NCBI GenBank assembly: GCA_029379385.1
Contig: CM055608.1
Span: forward strand, 22,876,350 to 22,940,349
Reading direction: 5' to 3'
DNA length: 64,000 nt
DNA from: Quillaja saponaria
Lineage: Eukaryota; Streptophyta; Magnoliopsida; Fabales; Quillajaceae
Both the position numbers and the translations under genes were made by a program. This document shows positions 57,350-64,000 of this stretch, in pieces; positions within the stretch are counted from its first letter, which is position 1; each line of letters begins with the position of its first letter. The notes under the pieces were generated by a model. That model was given only the letters and a program-made list of their open reading frames with translations. It did no database searches and was not told the DNA's origin.

Positions 57350-59549
57350 GACTCGTTTGGTGCGTCGTATAAGTATAACAAGATAGTATAAGATTATCCA
57401 ACTGGCTCTTATACAGTATTTGGATACAACAGAATAATATAGACTTATATTGTTGACTCCGCCTTATACTATGCTTGACAGTAAAAATCTATATAGTGGC
57501 AATGAGAAGGATAAAACAATAATATGTTAAAAAATCTAATTAATTATGATTTATGCACCCCATTCCCAAGATCACTAATTACATGGTATAAGATCATTGT
57601 GTGTGATTTATTAGAAACATATTTTTGTTTGTAATAATATTTATCAGTATATGATTAGCACTCATTAGAGACAGAATATTTGTCTCCAATAATACTTATT
57701 AGAGACCAAATGTGTCCGATCAGTTTTTGATTATAAAAAAATTATCTCAGGTTAATTCCTAATAACTATTTGATTATTTTGAAAAAATAAAACCTATTCA
57801 AATATTTCACTCCAAACAAACAATTATGCAATCATAATTCCATTTTTCATTGAATTGTTAGTTAAATGTATAGTTAAAAAATATATATATACATAAACAA
57901 CTTTAAATCAATTAGCAATCTACCATCTCCTGCAAAATATTAAAAATGTTAGAAATATGACTAGAAGAAAAAAAGCAGCCATTGCATTTCAAGAAAAAAA
58001 AAATTTCTTCATATATTAGGAACATGACGTGTAAGAGTAGATTTCTCATCTAACAACATAATCACACTGATCAATGAGAATAAAAAGAAAATTGGGAATA
58101 TCAAATTGGGGTTTTTTTTATATTTTTTATTTCCCTCCAGACTCCATTGATTTGGGTGTGATGAAGAAGAAAAGAATTGTAACACGAAGGGGAGGAAAAT
58201 TGAATGTGAAAATAAGATCAAAATAGATCAATTTTGGATGGAGTGTTTATCAACAATTATGCAAAATTAAAGTGATATCGGAGGTTAAGATAGAAGGTTT
58301 CAAAAAAAATTGTGTCACTTTTACTTATACACATGTCTGTTTCTGAAAATGTCCACATCATTTGTCCACCATACCCTAAACTTGATTGGTGCGTTGAATG
58401 GGCTCCTCTTACTTTATATAATTATATTTAATTGTTTAATGCAATCCACCATGTAAATGAATAGTACATTTATTTACCTTAAATGAGAACACAATAAATA
58501 TATAACAATTGAAACAAATTCAATTATAAAATTGAATGACTAAATAAGCTTATCCAATGATTAATACTGTGAAACCTATCAATTACTAACCTCAATATAA
58601 TTAAAACTTAGTGGAGCTTTATTTTATATGTTCAATTGAATTAACTCTCCATTGCCTACCTCAAATCCTTAAACGCTGATTAACGTAACTTTTTTTTTGC
58701 AAATAACAAAACCAAGTTTAACGCGAATAAACGCCTTGTACACAGTGAATTAGATGCCAAAGTAACTGTGAATTAAACAATGTTTCGTTTTAAACAATCA
58801 GCTTAACTCATTTAAGATTAATAATTCATGAAAGTTAACAACTTCATTAAGAGTCCGGGTTCGATGTTTCAAAAAGCAAATCAACAGTTTGCTCTGAAAG
58901 TAAGTTCCAAAATCAATGTATCATTGGGTTACTTGTTAAATAGAAACGACCATTAGTATACCCTAAGAATCATTTTTATTCACAAATAGGTAATAATTAT
59001 AATTATATTTTAATAAATTGAATACAGCAGCCACATAAGCATTTTTATTTTTTATTTTTATTTTAGTTTACGAATGGACAAAAATGCTCTTGATGGCATT
59101 TTTAAGAGCATTTTTAAAAATTGAAGTATTTTTTCTTTTTGTTCACTGTTTTAATAATTTTATAATATTACTCATACATGTCTTCTGTAATTTATATACC
59201 AAACAAAAAAAAAAACATCATCACAAATCATGGTTGGCAATCACAGTTTTTAATACTACCCAAACAACAAACATATAGATTACAACCATATAACATCTCA
59301 AACCAATATCCCAAACACCAAAGGTTAAAACCATACTCACCTCAAGACAGTTAAAGATTTCTAAACCCATTTTCGTGTGCAATTGTAGCATTAATTAATG
59401 ACAGAATTTTTTAAAAAATATAATAAAAAACTGTGAGAATTTTCAAAGAGAATTTAAATCAGAGTAAGTAGAAATTCAGAGTGAAGAAGAAATTAAAGAT
59501 ATGGTGAATAATTAGGAAGAAAAAAAAAATTTGGGTTATCCCGTATGGT
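57350..59549. other. AT-rich intergenic DNA with transposon scraps
   Basis: CTCGTTTGGTGCGTCGTATA near 57352 looks like a MITE end, but no partner end is found. TTAGAGACAGAATATTTGTC at 57665-57684 resembles the subterminal repeats of the CACTA element. 58130-58400 is loosely similar to 54715-55150 (GGTGTGATGnAGAAGAAAA, ACACnTGTC, CTnAAACTT). No gene is supported; the ORF at 58221-58009 has no recognisable features. Confidence 0.4.
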
Positions 59550-59980
59550 GCTGATCACATGTATTTAGTAGTTATAAACAACAACAAAAATAGACAATAC
59601 AGATTTTACCTTCATAGAAAAGTACTTCCCTTACTTTAAGGAGGGGAAAGGTCTAAGTTAAGTTCCCTTACTGCAATTAATTTCTTTTGAGTAGGGAAGA
59701 TGCATAATTTCGCTTTGAGTAGTTGTGGGGGGAATGTTTAGCATGCATTCTTTTTGTAGAGACCATATTTCCATAACATTTAGATCCCTGCACATCTCAA
59801 TTGTATATATAGATATTTTCCTTCGAAGCAACAAAATAATAATACTATAGTGAAGTTTTTTTTGTATACTTCTTTCTTCAAGTACAAGAAGAAACGACTA
59901 CCATGGGAGGTTAGCTCAGAATTGGTATTCGAGCTTTAAGCTCATTCCTTTCCCTAATCTTAGGTTCAAATATGAGGAGT
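59550..59980 (+). repeat. Dispersed repeat, copy 2, with tRNA-like segment (SINE-like)
   Basis: Second copy of the repeat described at 48690-49060. Its right part, GGTTAGCTCAGAATTGG at 59908-59924 and GGTTCAAATAT about 45 bases later, resembles boxes A and B of a tRNA promoter, though no cloverleaf can be folded. This supports a tRNA-derived SINE; it is not a working tRNA gene. Confidence 0.5.
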
Positions 59981-60664
59981 CTCCCTCTATCTATCAGCAA
60001 CTATCCCTGCCTCCTCGACTACTTTGGCAGATCTAGAGCTAATCTGTTTCTTTTAAAGAAGAAATACTTTATGGCTAGCTTTCTGCATGCTGTCTTACAT
60101 CTAGTTTGCACTGTCTGAAGCCATACGAGAATTATGATCATGCAGGAAACTTACATCTGAATCATGATCAAAACGAAGATTGCCTTTCCTACGCACCCCT
60201 GATGATCTGTGAGATGGTCAACAAATAGTAAGATCCTACAATTAAACTGCCAATAGGAAGAAGAAAAAAATGCAGAAAAGAAGAGAGTTATTACCAGTTA
60301 CATTTTCGAAACCTGAGTAATCCAAGATAGTCTTTCCACTGATAAGATTTATCCGGAACGGCTGAAGCCATAGTTTACAGATATTTAACAGAAAACTACT
60401 GGCAGGGAGTTATTACAAACTCCTAAAACTAATCAATTTCAAATTGCTATTTCTCAACAAACTTAGTGTAGCAAGACTTTAGCCTGACTAATTGGATGCC
60501 AAAATTAATAGTTGGCATACTTTTTTTGCTGAGTAGTGAACATAATTATTTATCCACAACAGCATTTTAACACCTTGACACTTTAATTCTGCATATCTCC
60601 AACTCACAGCCAACTACTTGGGAGACCCATCCTACCCTATAGCAAGAAGCAGCAATATCTGAGA
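59981..60664. other. 3' flank of the SUVR3-type gene
   Basis: Downstream (minus-strand sense) of the stop codon at 60665. Likely 3' UTR and intergenic sequence. No other gene seen. Confidence 0.5.
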
Positions 60665-63600
60665 TTAAGTATCTTCAGAGGGCAACATTCCGAAACAAGA
60701 AGAGCTGCCACAAAAGCATTGCAAACCTTTCGACTTTTTCCTGATTTCACCATAGCTAAAAGTAAGCTCTTCACCTTCTTTTATGTCTCTTGAAGCAAAG
60801 AAGCAAAGGCGAGGAATTAAAGCTCCTGAGCTTCGCATCAGTGTCGTGGACAGATTACCCCCATCACATGAATGATTAATGAATCGTGCCACATTTCCAA
60901 TTCTTGTGGCGTCAATGTTTATTCTCAAGCATGCATTTCCAGATGGTAAATGCTCCCTTATGACCAAAAGAGCAGAAGGAGAATGACCGCTACATGCAAG
61001 TTCATCATAAAGTTGATGCTGCCTTCTTGCTTCCTTGGTGGTCAACAGTTCACCTTTAAAGTAGAATCCAGATTAATTGAAGTATAGATATCACACACAC
61101 ATACAAGCCAACAAAGACAAGCTTTCCACGAACGTTCACACAAGTAAAAAAGGCAAAGCATCTAACCCAAAAAAAGAAAAAAAAGAAAAAAAAAGAAAAA
61201 AAAAAGAAAAGGGAAATCATCATCACTGTAACATGTGCTAGGCAGCAGGAGAGCATCAATTATCAGATATTATCAAGAGAACTAAAGACAGCACACATAT
61301 ATCTACCCTCCCACCTTCAGGAGGCTAATAGAAATTTCTACACTTCTAGTTAGTCAAAAGTGCTCCATAGTTCAGTTTCCTCACATAAGAAACGGGTGAA
61401 CCAACCAATAAAGCATACTTCCACCATTCATATCACCACATCACTGCCATCACACCAACTGACTCTTCAGTGTCTTCATATAGTTTTCGGTTTCCTAAGA
61501 ACACAATCATTTTCTTCTTTTTTTCACTTGGACCTAAGAAAAAAAAATCATTTAATCAATCATTGCTAAGATCACATCGAGCCAGCCATTTTTGCCTGCA
61601 GTCAGTCAGCATCGGTAGCCACTATTAATACCCAACGATGTTAACATAAGCAGTGGAATTCTTTGACACATCAGTCCAGGAATTGGCCATCAATATCAGC
61701 AAAACCAAATCCAGAGTCAATAAACTGACAATATTTGTTGCAGAGGGGGAAAACCAGGAAAAGACTCAAGCCAAATGGCCCAGGTCTTACAGGCCCTCCT
61801 ATAATATCTGGAATACCGGGAAACAAATTCCAGAGACATCCAATTGGCTTAGTGGCTTTTGAAAAGAAAATATAGTGGTTAGTATTTAGTAGTCATTTTC
61901 TTTAATGAAGTTGGACATTTGAACGAAGGTCAACTAGTTGGTGTCTAGTACTTGATTTTCACCCAAGCCTCTGTGCTCCTTCATATATCTATCCATGTCA
62001 TTCTTTTCTTTTTCTCTTTATAGAAAAAGACTTCATCCAAATTTATTTTTTTAACTGACAAGATAATGCCAAAAATCTCACCTCATTCTCACACGATCTC
62101 AAACACTGATACTACTCCAAATCCATTGCTTTCATCACCATAAAACATTTTCGGGAAAACTAATAAGACCTCCTTTTTCCAGGACCAATTAAATCCAGTT
62201 ATTCCAAATCCTAATCAGTAGTTTTGAGTTTTGACTGCAAGAATTGATTAATCAAGATGCTAGTATCAATAAGAAAAGCTCAGCCTCGCATTCTCATCAT
62301 TTTAGATAAGAACCATATCATTCTATAATGATATATTTCATGAATTAGACAATTAGTGCAACCTCTGTTTTCCCTATCTTGTGTGGATAACAATGGCATT
62401 CACAAAACCCAGTATTTAGAAAATCAGTATATTAGGATTTAAGAAATGCATTTCAAGCACATCAAAATGCAAACATATCTTTCATCTCTATCAGAACTCA
62501 TGATAACAAATACAAATCCATACCATGAGACTTGCCTTTTTTTGGAAAAAGTTATGCTGCAGAATCGATAAAAGGATGCAGCACACTACAGAAACTCCTA
62601 GAAATCTAGTTCGGTGGCAACAGAAAGACAAAAGTTATATAGGACTCTTTCTTGATATTCAGGACTACATGTTTTAAATTGTTTCCAAAAGGAAAATAAG
62701 AAAAAGTTAGGCCCTCTTGAGTTGGTAATAACCGACTTCTCCAAGTATAAATAGGATAGTTGTTACATTGAAAGCCGCGCCAAAACTCCATAAGCCCAAT
62801 CATTGTATTCATCTCTAGAACTTACATAAAGCCTTCTCTATTAAGTTCCCAGTCTACCTGTCAATTTATTCATCACACCACAAACATAACATGCGCACAA
62901 GAAATTATACTTTAGAGTCTCACACACATCATACTAAAACGTCATGCTGTTATCCATGGGTTTTAATGAAAATATGAGGGAAGATAAATTATGAAATTGA
63001 TTTAATTCATTGATGCAAGAAATAGAAAGTACAAGAGAAACACATTGGTGCACCTCTCTCCACTATCAGTCTAGGGTCTTGTAGACTTTTGCCTTGCCTG
63101 TCCATTGTTGCTGCCGTTAATCCTATTTATACTCGGGGAGGAGGTCGGTTACGAACAACTCGAGAGGATCTAGATTCTAGATTTCCTATAAATAAAAAAT
63201 TCTTCGTTTTGTTTGCAATTTAACACATGTAACTCTATGTGTCAAAGAAATTAAAGAGACCTATATAACTTTGTTTATCTACTGCCACCAGAGTATTCTA
63301 GGAGGTGCTAATATTGGCAGCACCCTTAATGCAAAAAAGTGCATCAAGGAGCAGTGCCTGAAGGTGATAAGTGCTCCAAACCTTGTTGGAGAGAGCTGGT
63401 CCAACGTGTATCGTTATAAATAATTTTCATCACCCATTAGATGTATCATATTCATATTTGATTGGATTATACATGACCACATATCCAGTTTTTTTTTATA
63501 GTACATTTGACTCTAATCAGAAGATCGAATGAATAATAGCATAGACATCTTCTAGAAAAAGTAATCCATTGGAATAATCCTAAACATGCTGCTATGCACA

Positions 63601-64000
63601 ATAGTTTACCTGCATACTCGCATACGAATTGCCCTTTCTGAATCAACTGGTCAGAGTGCAAACCCCATCCTTTCCTCCTATCCCTCACAACCTTCAACCG
63701 AATTGTAATCCGCTTCTGACTCAACCGGTTTCCACACTCCAATCCGCATCGACAACTGGACCCACACTCGCGAACCACATCCAACCCATCCAAACTCGAA
63801 CAAGGACACCTGGTATCCCCATCACCCACTTCATTGCAACTCTCACAGTCACACCCAGATACATTCTCACCCAATTCATCCACCAAGCCAACCGATTCCA
63901 CACCGATTCGACTAAAATTCGAACCCCAAAATTGGCGTTGGAATTGTGAAGAAGAAGAAGAGGGTAAAATCAGGGAATGGGTATATATAAAGTAAGCATA
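60665..64000 (-). CDS. SUVR3: SUVR3-type SET-domain histone-lysine methyltransferase, 5' end outside window
   Basis: Two exon parts read on the minus strand: 64000-63610 and 61053-60665, joined across a 2.56-kb intron with GT..AG ends (split codon GCA G|GT). The frame stays open to the window edge (LYFIYTHSLILPSSSSSQFQ), which resembles the YFIYT segment found well inside Arabidopsis SUVR3, so the start lies outside and the ATG-like frame starting at 63901 is not the N-terminus. The pre-SET domain has the cysteine pattern CDCESC, CPC, ECGSSCRCGLECGNR. The SET domain has KGWGLHSDQLIQKGQFVCEY, INIDATRIGNVARFINHSCD (cofactor and catalytic core) and ELTFSYGE. The post-SET end is CFCGSSSCFG. The family methylates histone H3 lysine in the nucleus; substrate and level in plants are little known. 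The visible part appears intact. Confidence 0.95.
61166..61212. repeat. A/G low-complexity tract in SUVR3 intron
   Basis: Runs of A interrupted by single G, about 45 bp. The Phe-rich minus-strand frame across it is an artefact. Confidence 0.8.

Noticed and set aside
59905..59980. Functional tRNA gene
   Set aside because: Box A and box B resemble tRNA, but the stems of a cloverleaf do not pair. A SINE remnant fits better.
63467..63901. 144-codon frame as the full first exon of SUVR3
   Set aside because: The same frame is open upstream to the window edge with SUVR3-like residues, and it passes the splice donor at 63609 at its other end.

Overview
The window is nuclear DNA of a eudicot plant. 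It is AT-rich, its genes carry GT..AG introns, and it holds plant-type LINE, CACTA and Tat-lineage retrotransposons. I recognise four plant genes or gene parts: an RRP6-like 2 fragment (19026-20521), a complete membrin Golgi SNARE (40469-44021), a complete plant cysteine oxidase (48156-50415), and the 3' part of a SUVR3-type SET-domain methyltransferase on the minus strand (60665-64000, 5' end beyond the window).

The striking region is about 5760-17200, which looks like an old natural Agrobacterium T-DNA insertion (cellular T-DNA). Its core is a large imperfect inverted repeat: left arm about 8462-11504, right arm about 11575-14537, with a spacer of about 70 bp. Each arm carries the 5' part of a tryptophan-monooxygenase-like gene (iaaM/ORF8 type) pointing at the centre, a shared intergenic region of about 1.4-1.5 kb, and a RolB/plast-family gene pointing outward. 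The arms differ by about 8% over about 375 bp compared by eye. Both iaaM-like copies are broken. The left plast copy is broken, but the right one keeps an open frame of 187 codons. Beyond the right arm lie an unidentified broken reading frame (14540-15271) and an ornithine-cyclodeaminase-family gene on the minus strand (15970-16989) with two in-frame stops but an otherwise readable family C-terminus. A third, more diverged copy of the intergenic segment lies at 7430-7985, and decayed coding-like sequence fills 5760-7140.

Left of this is a truncated Ty3/gypsy element of the Tat lineage (about 940-5757). It has an integrase remnant, a 153-bp tandem repeat, a decayed antisense extra ORF with a Transposase_28-like domain, and an LTR-like end. 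Right of it are the RRP6L2 fragment, which has a 1-nt frameshift, and a foldback MITE.

22.3-37.8 kb is a nested transposon block. An L1-type LINE on the minus strand has had its 3' third tandemly multiplied, and a CACTA element of about 6.6 kb (TNP2 transposase relic on the minus strand) sits inside one of those units. 38.2-40.0 kb holds two nested inverted-repeat elements. The remainder (44-48 kb, 50.4-60 kb) is AT-rich intergenic DNA with degenerate tandem and dispersed repeats and no recognisable gene.

No genes appear to form an operon or pathway in the bacterial sense. The only co-organised set is the T-DNA block, whose families (auxin synthesis, plast developmental genes, opine-type amino-acid chemistry) are those that agrobacteria use to reprogram host cells. 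All assignments come from reading the sequence; no database search was run.
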